NCBI RefSeq assembly: GCF_002272245.1
Contig: NZ_NPDD01000167.1
Span: 17,828 to 81,827, forward strand
Origin: Bacillus sp. 7884-1
Lineage (GTDB): Bacteria > Bacillota > Bacilli > Bacillales > Cytobacillaceae
Length of the DNA stretch: 64,000 bases
Direction of reading: 5' to 3'
Of the stretch, positions 54,877-63,820 are shown piece by piece. Numbering within the stretch: the stretch's first letter is position 1; the number at the start of each line of letters is the position of its first letter. The notes under the pieces were generated by a model. It saw nothing but the letters and a program-made list of their open reading frames with translations. It made no database searches and had not been told where the DNA came from. The translations under genes were made by a program, and so were the position numbers.

Positions 54877-57306
54877 TTAGTAGACATTTGTTGTTGAAGG
54901 TTCATGGTGTTTCTCTAAGAAGGTTCTTTCAAATTCTTCACCCGATATCGGAGGACTGAACAGATATCCCTGTACAACCATACAGCCAATTGATTTTAGG
55001 AATTTTAACTCCGCTTCCGTCTCAACGCCTTCCGCTATCACATCAAGATTTAAATTATTGGCCATTGATATAATGGTTTTAACAATTGAACGATTTTCAG
55101 AATTGGTTGTGATATCTCTTACAAACGACTGGTCAATTTTTAGATTATTAATTGGAAACTTTTTCAGATAACTTAAGGAGGAATATCCTGTTCCAAAATC
55201 ATCTATTGAAATCGATATCCCCATTGCCTTTAACTCATTCAGCGTGGAAATCACTGAAGTGATATTGTCCATCGAAATACTTTCCGTTATTTCTAAATCT
55301 AGATATTGAGCATCAAGATTGGTTTCTTTTAAGATATTCTTAACCGTTTCTACAAAGTTTCCATCAAAAAATTGCCGCATCGAAATATTTACGGAAACGG
55401 TTATTGGAGTATACCCCATATCTTGCCAAATCTTATTTTGAAGACATGCTGTTTTCAGAACCCATTCACCTAACGGTAATATGATTCCCGTTTCTTCTGC
55501 TAAAGGAATAAATTCAGCAGGTGAAATCATTCCTAACTCAGAACTCTCCCATCTTACTAATGCTTCCATACCAATGATAGTTTTTGTTTCAATATCCATT
55601 TTTGGTTGATAAACAATTTTAATTTCATTGGATTGTAATGCTTTTCGAAGAGCTTTTTCTAATACCATTTTCTCCTGATAATCATGATTCATCTCTTGTG
55701 TAAAGAAGGAATAAGAATTTCTTCCCGATTCTTTGGAAGAATACATCGCAATATCCGCATTTTTAATTAATACATCCGGATCTTCACCATCCATTGGATA
55801 CATACTGATTCCCAAACTGGACGTGACAAATAATTCGTGATCTTTTAGGGTAAATGATTTCTTAAATAAGTTTAACAGTCTTTTTACAAAGATTGTTGTT
55901 TCAGCCTTCGTTACACTTGATAAAATAAAGGTAAACTCGTCACCGCCAAGTCTATAAACGGAAAAACCTGTCACCCTTTTATCATCAGCATTTCTTAACC
56001 GTTGTGCCACTTTCTTTAGAAGATGATCTCCATTTTCATGATTGAGAATATCATTAATAATTTTAAAACGATCTAAATCTAGAAAAATGACCGCAATACT
56101 CTCTTTATTGAGTTTTGCTATTTTCATTCGTTCAACTAAATCCTGATGAAATGCACGCCGATTAGGTAATCCAGTGAGAGGATCATGAAGAGCTTCCCAC
56201 TCTCTCTTTTTTTCATTGATTTTTCGTTGTGTAATATCCGTCGCTACACTAAGAACTTGCTTATCACCAGATGAAATGATGGGCAGCTTAACGATTTGTA
56301 TCCACCTTTTATTTCCTTGTGAATCTAGGATTTCATTTTCCTGTATATGTTTTTCTTCTAAGGAAGAGATTACCTGTTGATCTATACGTATATTTTGTTT
56401 TGCCATATCCAAATCAGGATTATAGTCCATCTCAAAATTTCCGATAAGTTCTTCGGAATTTATCCCAAATAGTAAACCATAAGCTCGATTGGTTAATGTA
56501 TATTTACCATCCTGACTTTTGGCATAGATATAGCTTGGATTCATATCGATGATTGTATGAAGAAATTCTTTTTGATCTAACAGTGCGTTATTCATCTTCG
56601 TAATAATCTTTTGGTGCATTCGAATAACAGGGATCAGGATCCCAATGGATAAAAATAAAACAGAGATACTGCTTGGTAATAACAGATAGCTTTTAATCAT
56701 ATTTAAGATTCCAATACAATACCCTATGGAGGCAATGATAATAAAGTAAAGGACAAACGATTTGGTTTCAGAATCCTTCAGGTTTTTACTTAATGCAAAG
56801 GATATGACGGTGATAATAACAAAGATTAATAAATTTAAGTTAAAGATCCATGACCAATCTCCATAGACTGGGTATAAGTAACTTACCTTTATTAAACCCT
56901 CAGGTTCTACTACCTCAAAGCTTTGAATGCCTTTATGGCTCCACCCTATCAAGTAGACAAAGATTGACCAAACATAAAGAGTAATGACGGTAAATTTATT
57001 CACTGCATATTTTACCAATCTGGATTCAACCATTTGTGTAGGGTTGATCGCTGTATAGATAATGGAAAATAAAACGGGACCCAACATGATCGAGCCAAAA
57101 CGAAATAACTGAAATAAAAACTCGATTACGTTATATGAAAAAAATTCATGTCCATGTAAAACCGAAACATCGATTTGCCAAAACGAGGTAAAAATAAAAA
57201 AGAGAAATAGAAGCTTTGATAATTTCGTTTTCCCTAATATATAGATGGTCGTAATTCCAGCAGCTAAAGGAAATAATGCAAAAGAAATCATTAATAGAAA
57301 AATCAT
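54877..57306 (-). CDS. Membrane PAS-GGDEF-EAL cyclic-di-GMP protein
   Basis: An 809-residue membrane sensor. Seven or so helices fill residues 1-230 (7TM-like sensory part), a PAS domain spans about 245-362, GGDEF about 370-525 and EAL about 545-795. The cyclase site is intact (Gly454-Gly-Asp-Glu-Phe458). In the EAL part EALVRW (581-586), DDFGTGYSSLSYLK, KIDQSFV and AEGVE are intact, so phosphodiesterase activity is likely. Both activities could be present. Start ATG 57306 follows GAGGTAGAGGC, ten bases after a ketosynthase remnant on the same strand. It probably tunes motility or biofilm formation. Confidence 0.93.
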   Translation of the reverse strand: MIFLLMISFALFPLAAGITTIYILGKTKLSKLLFLFFIFTSFWQIDVSVLHGHEFFSYNVIEFLFQLFRFGSIMLGPVLFSIIYTAINPTQMVESRLVKYAVNKFTVITLYVWSIFVYLIGWSHKGIQSFEVVEPEGLIKVSYLYPVYGDWSWIFNLNLLIFVIITVISFALSKNLKDSETKSFVLYFIIIASIGYCIGILNMIKSYLLLPSSISVLFLSIGILIPVIRMHQKIITKMNNALLDQKEFLHTIIDMNPSYIYAKSQDGKYTLTNRAYGLLFGINSEELIGNFEMDYNPDLDMAKQNIRIDQQVISSLEEKHIQENEILDSQGNKRWIQIVKLPIISSGDKQVLSVATDITQRKINEKKREWEALHDPLTGLPNRRAFHQDLVERMKIAKLNKESIAVIFLDLDRFKIINDILNHENGDHLLKKVAQRLRNADDKRVTGFSVYRLGGDEFTFILSSVTKAETTIFVKRLLNLFKKSFTLKDHELFVTSSLGISMYPMDGEDPDVLIKNADIAMYSSKESGRNSYSFFTQEMNHDYQEKMVLEKALRKALQSNEIKIVYQPKMDIETKTIIGMEALVRWESSELGMISPAEFIPLAEETGIILPLGEWVLKTACLQNKIWQDMGYTPITVSVNISMRQFFDGNFVETVKNILKETNLDAQYLDLEITESISMDNITSVISTLNELKAMGISISIDDFGTGYSSLSYLKKFPINNLKIDQSFVRDITTNSENRSIVKTIISMANNLNLDVIAEGVETEAELKFLKSIGCMVVQGYLFSPPISGEEFERTFLEKHHEPSTTNVY

Positions 57307-57316
57307 TGCCTCTACC

Positions 57317-57646
57317 TCAATTTTCTTTAGTTATTAATAAACAAGTATTATTTCCGCTAACCCCATGGTTCGTTATGGCAACACTGTCGACAGTTTGATA
57401 CTTCGTCTTAGTGACGATTGGTAAGTCTTTAAAACCGTCTCCACTTGGGTACCTTATATAATTTTCACCAGAGATCATATTCAAATCTTCATGCACTACT
57501 CCACATACGATATTAGAGCCGTTGTGGCCACGGCCATGGAGTATTTCCTGTGTACAGATACCCAGTTCTAGAACGTCTTTAAATTGATCTATATTACTGA
57601 CACCCGGAGCTTTAACTCCGTAACCTGTAATGACAATTTTATCCAT
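57317..57646 (-). pseudogene. Beta-ketoacyl synthase with internal deletion
   Basis: 109 codons open behind GAGGTCAGGT. The N-terminus MDKIVITGYGVKAPGVSN and the following ~65 residues match the front of FabF/KAS-type ketosynthases. The last ~25 residues (SVAITNHGVSGNNTCLLITK) match their extreme C-terminus. About 280 residues with the active-site Cys and both His are deleted. The joint keeps the frame, so a small protein could still be made. It lies ten bases before the GGDEF-EAL gene. Confidence 0.7.
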
Positions 57647-58099
57647 ACCTGACCTCGCCTTATGATAAATTTTATATGAATCTGTGAATCTTTAAAATTT
57701 ATATTATAGGAGGTCGTTTGACATTTAACAACAATTCTCGACATCTCTATCACTGCTACTTTTTCCCAACAGCTGTTACAAAGGTATACTCTCTTAGATT
57801 AACTGAGCCCTGCAGACTATTATTATTCTAAGGAAAAAATACTCCATCGCATCGTATAAAAACGTAAATTTAACACTATTACTCCTGTATTATTCGGAGT
57901 ATTCGGCACGATTCCTAAGATAGAAGCAGTATTTGAGTGATAATGTTACGCTAAAGGTGTTATACCACAGATTACGTCGAATAATCATGTTTGAGTACAG
58001 ACTGTGATTATTGTTATGATTAGTACATTAGTTCACTATTTATGAATTTGTTTATTGCAAGGAGCATCCTTGTGAAATCTATCACAAAAGGAGTTGATA
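57647..58099. other. Intergenic region before the NCS1 permease
   Basis: No gene. It holds an AATAATCA/TGATTATT hairpin (57980-58012), a small CAAGG/CCTTG hairpin at 58058-58072 and a possible promoter. I looked for a purine riboswitch and did not find its conserved core. Confidence 0.5.
57991..58020 (+). promoter_or_regulatory. Possible promoter of the NCS1 permease gene
   Basis: TTGAGT (57991-57996) and TATGAT (58015-58020) with an 18-base spacer, about 80 bases before the ATG. Confidence 0.35.
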
Positions 58100-59503
58100 A
58101 TGTTGAGATCTGATAACTCTACAGTTCAGAATCGCAACAAAGAGTTGAGTGATGATTACTCATTGGATAGAGTACCTCTTAACAAAAGAAACATGGGTTG
58201 GTTAAGCATAACAAATATCACATTTGGAATTGCTACGGCCATCTTTTATTTTCAAATGGGAAGTGTTATGGCTCTACAATTTGGCGCCATCAATGCGATT
58301 ATTTCCGCTGTATATGCGATCATTGTTGCCGGAATTCTTGGAACCTTCATTGCCTATTTATCGGCAAAATCAGGAATGAACGTCAATTTATTATCAAGGG
58401 GTGGCGGATTTGGCTATATTGGCGCCTCCTTGACCTCCGTTATTTATGCCACTAATTTTATTATGTACTGTGCGCTTGAAGGCTTAATCTTAGTTGCGGC
58501 CGTACACGAATTCTTTCCTCTTATTCCAAAATGGGGTTTAATTCTTTTCTTTGGTATCATCGTCATTCCATTAAATTGGTTTGGAATCAAGCAATTGGAT
58601 AAATTACAAAAATGGTCATTACCGCTTTTTGGCATTTTCCTAATCGCAGCCATTGTTGTAGCTGCAATCGAACCGTCTGTTTATGATGGAAGCTTTTGGT
58701 CGTATTTGCCAGAAAACGTTCAGGTTGGAGGAACTGCCTTATTACTTTGTATTGGCATGCAGCACGGAATTATGGGATTAACACCACTACTCGCTTCTGA
58801 TTATGCTCGTTTCCTTAAACCGAAGGATATGAAAATTGGAATATTTGCAATCGGATTTATTCCGCAGATCTTTTGTTTTGGTGTCATGGGGGGTCTTGGA
58901 ATTTGGTTCGGTGTTCGTCTCGGGGAACCAAATCCCGGAATCTATATCGTTCTTCTCCTTGGTGGATGGGGAGCCTTATTTACCATGATCACTCAAATAA
59001 GAATTAATGTGACAAATATCTATAGTGGTTCATTGTCACTATCCAATTTCTTCGAAAATGTTTTTAAATTTAAACCAGGCAGACGCTTTTGGGTGGTTGT
59101 TACTGGAGTGTCGGCCATTGCCTTAATGCTTGGAGACATTGTGAATCACCTTGAAACGGTATTGACTTTCCAAGGAGTATTCCTATTATCCTGGGCAGCT
59201 ATTCTCGTTACAGACGCTGTTTTTGTTAAGAAAATATTAAAGATTGGTCCTGGATATTATGAGTCCAGACAACAGAATTTGTATAAATGGAATCCTGTAG
59301 GTGTTGGCTCACTATTAATCGCAAGTTGTCTTGGCACGGTTGCCGCATTAGGATTTATGGGAACATTCTTACAAAGTACTGCAGCATTTTTTGCTGCTAT
59401 CCTTGCATCTGTTTTAACGATTATTTTGGCTATTTCTACAAAAGGAAAATATTATATTAAAGAAGAAGACAATAATATTGCAATAGAAGAGTATATTGCC
59501 TAA
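58100..59503 (+). CDS. NCS1-family nucleobase permease
   Basis: A 467-residue, 12-helix transporter of the cytosine/purine permease (CodB-like) branch of NCS1. Typical are NMGWLSITNITFGIATAIF near residues 31-49 and the ITQIRINVTNIYSGSLSLSN region near 297-316. ATG 58100 is preferred: AAAAGGAG at 58086-58093 is well spaced from it but touches a TTG at 58094. It probably imports cytosine, purines or related compounds with protons or sodium. No deaminase or catabolic gene is adjacent. Confidence 0.88.
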   Translation: MLRSDNSTVQNRNKELSDDYSLDRVPLNKRNMGWLSITNITFGIATAIFYFQMGSVMALQFGAINAIISAVYAIIVAGILGTFIAYLSAKSGMNVNLLSRGGGFGYIGASLTSVIYATNFIMYCALEGLILVAAVHEFFPLIPKWGLILFFGIIVIPLNWFGIKQLDKLQKWSLPLFGIFLIAAIVVAAIEPSVYDGSFWSYLPENVQVGGTALLLCIGMQHGIMGLTPLLASDYARFLKPKDMKIGIFAIGFIPQIFCFGVMGGLGIWFGVRLGEPNPGIYIVLLLGGWGALFTMITQIRINVTNIYSGSLSLSNFFENVFKFKPGRRFWVVVTGVSAIALMLGDIVNHLETVLTFQGVFLLSWAAILVTDAVFVKKILKIGPGYYESRQQNLYKWNPVGVGSLLIASCLGTVAALGFMGTFLQSTAAFFAAILASVLTIILAISTKGKYYIKEEDNNIAIEEYIA

Positions 59504-59614
59504 TATTTTTTCCCTCTACTAAGTGAAGGTGGACGCAACTGCGCCCAATTATTAAAGAAACTTGGTCTCGTATGATTTACTCATTAGACACAACCAATGT
59601 ATATGCAACTGATT

Positions 59615-59644
59615 TAGCCTCCTGTCCATTCGCGAACAGGAGGC
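59615..59644. terminator. Terminator between permease and VOC genes
   Basis: AGCCTCCTGT (59615-59624) pairs with ACAGGAGGCT (59635-59644), then TTTGTTTG on the plus strand. It ends the permease transcript and can also act for the convergent VOC gene. Confidence 0.75.
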
Positions 59645-59678
59645 TTTGTTTGTTGGTGAAGCGGAAGTCTGTTTGTTA

Positions 59679-60113
59679 TTACTGCGGCTGCTCCCCTGGG
59701 ACATTCACATTGAAATTAACCCCGAACTTGTCCTTTACCATCCCGTACAAAGGGCTCCAATCCGTCTTATGAAGGGGTATGACGACTTGTCCGCCATCTT
59801 CCAAAGCGGCGAAGATTTCTCTCGCTCTTGCCTCCTCTTTGGGATGGATGGCAATCTGAATCGTATTGCCTGGCTGATAAGGCATGCCTGCATACGTATC
59901 GGAGAACATGAGATCCGCATCGCCGACTTTCAAGTGTGCATGCATAATGCGATCCTTCATGTCATCCGTCAACGGATGATTCGGGTCATCCGGCATATCT
60001 CCGTACGTCATGATGCCCATCACTTTCCCGCCAAGCACTTTCTCGTAAAAATGGACCACTTCTCTCGTGTTACCGTCAAAAAACAAATACGGGTTCAAAC
60101 TAATTGACATCAT
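59679..60113 (-). CDS. PhnB-like VOC/glyoxalase-fold protein
   Basis: A 144-residue protein of the PhnB-like VOC family: LNPYLFFDGNTREVVHFYEK (6-25) and the mid-protein HAHLKVGDADLMFSD (58-72) with the closing GMVKDKFGVNFNV. It probably binds a metal and a small ligand; the natural reaction is unknown. The start is ATG 60113 behind GGAG. Its G+C content and use of GCG, CGG and GGC codons are clearly higher than its neighbours, suggesting transfer from a higher-G+C relative such as a Paenibacillus or Brevibacillus. It faces the permease gene. Confidence 0.88.
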   Translation of the reverse strand: MMSISLNPYLFFDGNTREVVHFYEKVLGGKVMGIMTYGDMPDDPNHPLTDDMKDRIMHAHLKVGDADLMFSDTYAGMPYQPGNTIQIAIHPKEEARAREIFAALEDGGQVVIPLHKTDWSPLYGMVKDKFGVNFNVNVPGEQPQ

Positions 60114-60423
60114 TCAACAACTCCTTTGGAACAATTTGGATAATCTCTTTCATGATACATTAGTATTGTGGATGCGTAAACTGGACTCCCCCACTTGATG
60201 GATAACTGTTCCTATTCTAAATAATCCTTATTTAATTAAATTGCCCGATTGCGGAAGACTGATATTATTGAAAATCAAACAAATTTGTTTAAGAACTATA
60301 ACTTCAATTTATTTCAATAAAGCACCAATTAGTTGAAGTGAAATATTTCACAGGTTCATTGTTTTCCAAAGGGCTCTATGGAATAATAATGAAGGGAAAT
60401 TCAAATTTATGGAGGTATTTTAG

Positions 60424-60752
60424 GATGTCAGACAATACCGCAAGTAAAGCTAATGCACTTTATGTTAAAGTCTACTCCTCCAAGAACAACTTTTCATCAG
60501 GATATGACATCAGAAGAACGGGACATTATGTTAAAACATATTGCCTATTGGACGGACAAGCAAAACCAAGGGATTGCTCTGGTCTTCGGTCCTGTTCTAA
60601 ATCTCTCAGCTCCGCACGGACTCTCCATAATTGAAGTTGAAGATGAAGCTCAAGTCCCGAAACTTATAGATGAAGACCCAGCTGTTATTGCTGGTATAAT
60701 GCCAACTAAATTTTATCCGATGAAAGCAATGCTGCCGAAACAACACACTTAA
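60424..60752 (+). pseudogene. YciI-like protein, frameshifted near the start
   Basis: A good site (GGAGGTATTTTAGG) precedes ATG 60424, giving MSDNTASKA. The conserved protein MHFMLKSTPPRTTFHQDM, then HIAYWTDKQNQGIALVFGPV, runs in another frame from 60453. A one-base change near 60445-60452 separates start and body. The body is a typical YciI/YCII-related domain (about 99 residues). Translation from ATG 60453 is possible but lacks its own binding site. YciI genes are often next to ArsR genes, and an ArsR relic lies 330 bases downstream. Confidence 0.65.
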
Positions 60753-60815
60753 CTTTGTAGGCTGTATTGAAACCACAAAATGTTACAAATTAAATTTCTT
60801 TAGGAGGCAATTGGA

Positions 60816-61055
60816 ATGGACAAACAAGGACAAGAAATGTTTTTAAATTTTATTTTACAAAGGGTTCAAGAGGGCAAAGAGGATGAAGCAAAAGAAATAC
60901 TATTAGAAAACTTCAGGAAACAAGCTGAAGGTACTTTTTCACAAGAAGATATTCAAGAATTTATCCCTAAGATGATTAGTCTTTTAAAACCAGATAAATT
61001 AGGGGAAATACAAGCAGTTGTGAAGCAATTTTCTGGAGAATTCGGAATTAAATAA
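60816..61055 (+). CDS. Conserved-looking 79-aa helical protein, unknown
   Basis: ATG 60816 follows TAGGAGGCAATTGG, an excellent site. The product is small, charged and helical (MDKQGQEMFLNFILQRVQEG, then EILLENFRKQAEGTFSQEDI) without a membrane helix or signal. It could be a DNA- or protein-binding adaptor. I do not recognise the family. It lies 63 bases after the YciI gene on the same strand. Confidence 0.7.
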   Translation: MDKQGQEMFLNFILQRVQEGKEDEAKEILLENFRKQAEGTFSQEDIQEFIPKMISLLKPDKLGEIQAVVKQFSGEFGIK

Positions 61056-61084
61056 GATCAACTTGTTATCTGCTTAACTCAGAA

Positions 61085-61186
61085 CCATTGGTTATTATAC
61101 ATAAGTGGCTGTCCTTTTTTGAACATTATTGGGAGGAAAAGCTTTCAGCTCTTAAAAGACTTGTAGAGAAAGAGACTGATTTGTGA
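61085..61186 (+). pseudogene. ArsR/SmtB-type regulator, C-terminal relic
   Basis: The plus strand reads PLVIIHKWLSFFEHYWEEKL then SALKRLVEKETDL and TGA. This is the usual C-terminal helix of ArsR regulators that sit beside YciI and SRPBCC genes. The helix-turn-helix part is missing and there is no start. Confidence 0.6.
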
Positions 61187-61188
61187 TA

Positions 61189-61226
61189 AGAGAACAAGTT
61201 GTGTTATTTAACAATATTCGTTCTCT
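61189..61226 (+). terminator. Terminator hairpin
   Basis: AGAGAAC (61189-61195) pairs with GTTCTCT (61220-61226) with extra inner pairing, then TTTTTTTG. Confidence 0.6.
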
Positions 61227-61336
61227 TTTTTTGTTTTTCAGTCCTCTTTTCACTATACTTCACCGTTAGTGGAGCCAGAAAACGACTTGCCAAAGCAACC
61301 GCTTATTAAACACTATCCACTATTCGTTTGATTCCT

Positions 61337-62229
61337 TTATTCCTCTTCTAGAAAAACTTCAATGTCTTTAACATATACTGCCTTTCCAGTAATCTCTATA
61401 TCAAAATTGTCTTTGATCTTAGAGACTTGTACCATAACCCTACCGTCCTTTTTCATTTCCTGACCTTGTTCCACTACAAGATTTAGTGATTTTTCATCGT
61501 TATTTATGTATTTAGCATAATATGCTCCCATTACCCCTGAAGCTGTACCTGTTACCGCATCTTCTACTGTCCCAGAATATGGCGATGAGAAGTGTCTGGC
61601 GTGCATATCAGCATCTGGATCATAGGTTTCCAAGCAAAAGGGATGGATAGATGCTTTTGGCATTTCTTTTAATATAGTGGGAAATATCCTATTATTAGGT
61701 TTCAAAAGCATCAAGTGTGTTTATTGGAATTAATAGTGTCCACGTTCCTGTGCTACCATACAAAATTGGCCATTCACCATCAATATCCTCTGTGGTTAAT
61801 CCTATTGAGTTGGCTAAGTCTTCCTTTGAACCTTTAAATTCTTTAAACTCTGGAGAAGCCTGTTTCATTGTTATGTATTATTTCATTATCTGTTGTTGTA
61901 TTAATCTTTATCGGTAATACACCTGCTTTGGTCTCAAGGGTAAAATCCATCTTATCACCTAATAACCCTCTGGTTTTTAAGGCAAACACGGTTGCCATTG
62001 TTGCGTGCCCACACAGGTTCATTTCGTGACCAGGGGTAAAATAACGGATTCTAAGATCAGCAATGTCTGATTTAACTGGAAAAGCAGTCTCATTAAAACC
62101 TACTTTTAAAGCAACTTCTTGCATTTCTTCATCTGTTAACCCATCTCCGTTAAAAACAACACCTGCTGGATTCCCTTTATTAGGTTTCTTGCTAAACGCA
62201 TCATAATGATAAACCTTAACCGATTTCAC
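61337..62229 (-). pseudogene. PhzF-family isomerase-like protein, two frameshifts
   Basis: From GTG 62229 (GGAGGTAAATA upstream) the product starts like PhzF proteins: [20 protein letters not shown], then [20 protein letters not shown]. The shift near 61860 ends this frame; the next part (KEFKGSKEDLANSIGLTTED and LYGSTGTWTLLIPI) runs in a second frame to about 61715, and the last part ([20 protein letters not shown]) in a third. All family blocks are present and the total (about 297 codons) is normal. Two small indels therefore inactivate it, unless they are assembly errors. Confidence 0.85.
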
Positions 62230-62378
62230 TATTTACCTCCCTCCTTAAATATTCAGAATAATTCCACTTTACCATCTTACCATTAATTTCTACATTCTTG
62301 CTAAACTAAACTTTCAGTTAGTTCAAGAAGTCTAACAAAAAAAGCGCTAATCCTTCTTAACCTTAAATATGATAAATA

Positions 62379-62422
62379 AAAAATGTCTAATCCCATATTT
62401 ACCAAGGGTTTTAGACATTTTT
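62379..62422. terminator. Bidirectional terminator-like hairpin
   Basis: AAAAATGTCTAA (62379-62390) pairs with TTAGACATTTTT (62411-62422), upstream of the MraY-like gene and behind the divergent PhzF relic. Confidence 0.55.
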
Positions 62423-62469
62423 ATACGAAGTAATTAAAGCGCTTCTTTGTATTATACGAACTTCGTATA
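62422..62469. promoter_or_regulatory. Repeated TATACGAA palindromes before the MraY-like gene
   Basis: TATACGAA-C-TTCGTATA (62453-62469) is a perfect 17-base palindrome, and a further arm TATACGAAG lies at 62422-62430. The pair is about 130 bases before the gene start and looks like an operator. No regulator gene is nearby. Confidence 0.45.
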
Positions 62470-62600
62470 CAACGATAAGTAATTACTTTTACTGCTTCCT
62501 ATGAAGGTAACCCAAAATATTGGATTGTATGGAATAGAGGAAATGAATGAGTTTTATAGAACTTATTATAGATAGTAAAGAGAAAAGGAGTAAATGAAAA

Positions 62601-63548
62601 TTGAGAGATCAAATAATCCCAGCGTTAATTGCTTTTGTAGTTGTTTCAATTTTATCTCCACTATTAATTGCTGTTTTGAGAAAACTTAGGCTCATTCAAC
62701 CGATAAGAAAAGAACTTCCTTCAGATCATCAGTTAAAAAAAGGCACTCCGTTAATGTTTGGAATTATTCTGTTTGTAGGAATTATCGTATCAATTCTTTT
62801 TTCACCTACTCCATTAATGTATTTCTTGTCTATTACCTACATTCTTTTTAGTTTTGTTGGCTTTTTGGATGATTTTTGGAAAGCTTCCCGTCAAGATCCA
62901 GGAGGGGTATCGGGTAAGACCAAACTTATTTTTCAATTTATTTTTACTGGTACTTTGCTTTTTTATGTGATCAACGAACTAGGCGTAGACACCAGCATTA
63001 ATATTTATAAAAATATTTCCTTGGATCTTCCAATGGTGTTATATGTCATTGTCATCACCTTATTTGTCGTAGGTTCTGCAAATGCCATTAATTTCACGGA
63101 TGGTTTAGACGGCCTTTTAGGAGTTGTTGCAATCCCTACATACTTTTTCTTTTTTATGGTTTCAGACAGGTCAGAGGTGGAAATTTTTTGTTTAATTATG
63201 ATTGGATGTTTACTAGGCTTTCTCATTTATAATATATATCCCGCCAAAGCTTTTATGGGGGATACGGGATCATTAGCTATAGGGGGATCGCTTTCATTTC
63301 TTGCCGTTCTTGAGAAAGTTGAAATTTTAATTCCCATTTTGTTCTTTATATATTTTGCTGAACAACTTTCGGTTATTTTACAAGTTTCGTCATTTAAACT
63401 TACTCATAAGCGTATTTTCAGAATGACACCAATTCACTATCACTTTGGCTTAAAATATGGGTGGTCCGAAACTACAATTGTCACAGTTTTTGGGTTTATT
63501 TCTTGGTTTTGTGCTTTTATCAGTTTAATTTATTGGAAATTCTTTTAA
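62601..63548 (+). CDS. MraY-like phospho-MurNAc-pentapeptide transferase
   Basis: A 315-residue polytopic membrane transferase of the MraY/WecA superfamily with about ten helices. The MraY pattern is clear: LKKGTPLMFGI near 45-55, FVGFLDDFWK with the Mg-binding aspartates near 85-94, NAINFTDGLDGL near 160-171, FMGDTGSLAIGG near 213-224, and the MraY-specific HKRIFRMTPIHYHF near 270-283. It moves phospho-MurNAc-pentapeptide to undecaprenyl phosphate. The start is TTG 62601 behind AAAAGGAG; an ATG at 62594 is out of frame. It stands alone rather than between murF and murD, so it is probably a second copy. Confidence 0.88.
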   Translation: MRDQIIPALIAFVVVSILSPLLIAVLRKLRLIQPIRKELPSDHQLKKGTPLMFGIILFVGIIVSILFSPTPLMYFLSITYILFSFVGFLDDFWKASRQDPGGVSGKTKLIFQFIFTGTLLFYVINELGVDTSINIYKNISLDLPMVLYVIVITLFVVGSANAINFTDGLDGLLGVVAIPTYFFFFMVSDRSEVEIFCLIMIGCLLGFLIYNIYPAKAFMGDTGSLAIGGSLSFLAVLEKVEILIPILFFIYFAEQLSVILQVSSFKLTHKRIFRMTPIHYHFGLKYGWSETTIVTVFGFISWFCAFISLIYWKFF

Positions 63549-63704
63549 ATCCATAAATAAACTTATAATCATTCCAATGAATATTAGAGGTAACCAGGCA
63601 ATGCACAATGCAGATAAAAAATACCAAGGTCGAAAATCTGCCACCGCACAAATTGATGTACTAATCAATACCCCGATAAATAAATAAACGGAGATGATCT
63701 CCAT
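63525..63704 (-). CDS. Small two-helix membrane protein
   Basis: A 59-residue protein (MEIISVYLFIGVLISTSICA, then WYFLSALCIAWLPLIFIGMI) with two hydrophobic helices and a short charged tail. I start it at ATG 63704 because AAGGAG lies upstream (12 bases, slightly long); the frame extends to 63770 without a site. Its last 24 bases overlap the end of the MraY-like gene on the other strand. Family unknown. Confidence 0.5.
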   Translation of the reverse strand: MEIISVYLFIGVLISTSICAVADFRPWYFLSALCIAWLPLIFIGMIISLFMDLKEFPIN

Positions 63705-63791
63705 TTTGTCATCGAACTCCTTTTTAATATTATAAAAAGGTTCACTTGTAGGGGTACTACATTTTGACATAATATTAAAATTTTTTATGTT

Positions 63792-63820
63792 AAAACGATC
63801 TTCGACTTGAAGATCGTTTT
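63792..63820. terminator. Strong hairpin
   Basis: AAAACGATCTTC (63792-63803) pairs perfectly with GAAGATCGTTTT (63809-63820) around a 5-base loop. It lies upstream of the small membrane gene. The last 180 bases of the window hold nothing else I can support. Confidence 0.6.

Noticed and set aside
57647..58099. Purine riboswitch before the NCS1 permease
   Set aside because: The conserved junction sequence and P2/P3 loops of the purine aptamer are absent; only small hairpins are seen.
62422..62469. Similarity of TATACGAAGTAAT and CTTCGTATA to loxP arms
   Set aside because: The arms are 22 bases apart rather than 8, the second matches poorly, and no recombinase is nearby. It reads better as an operator palindrome.
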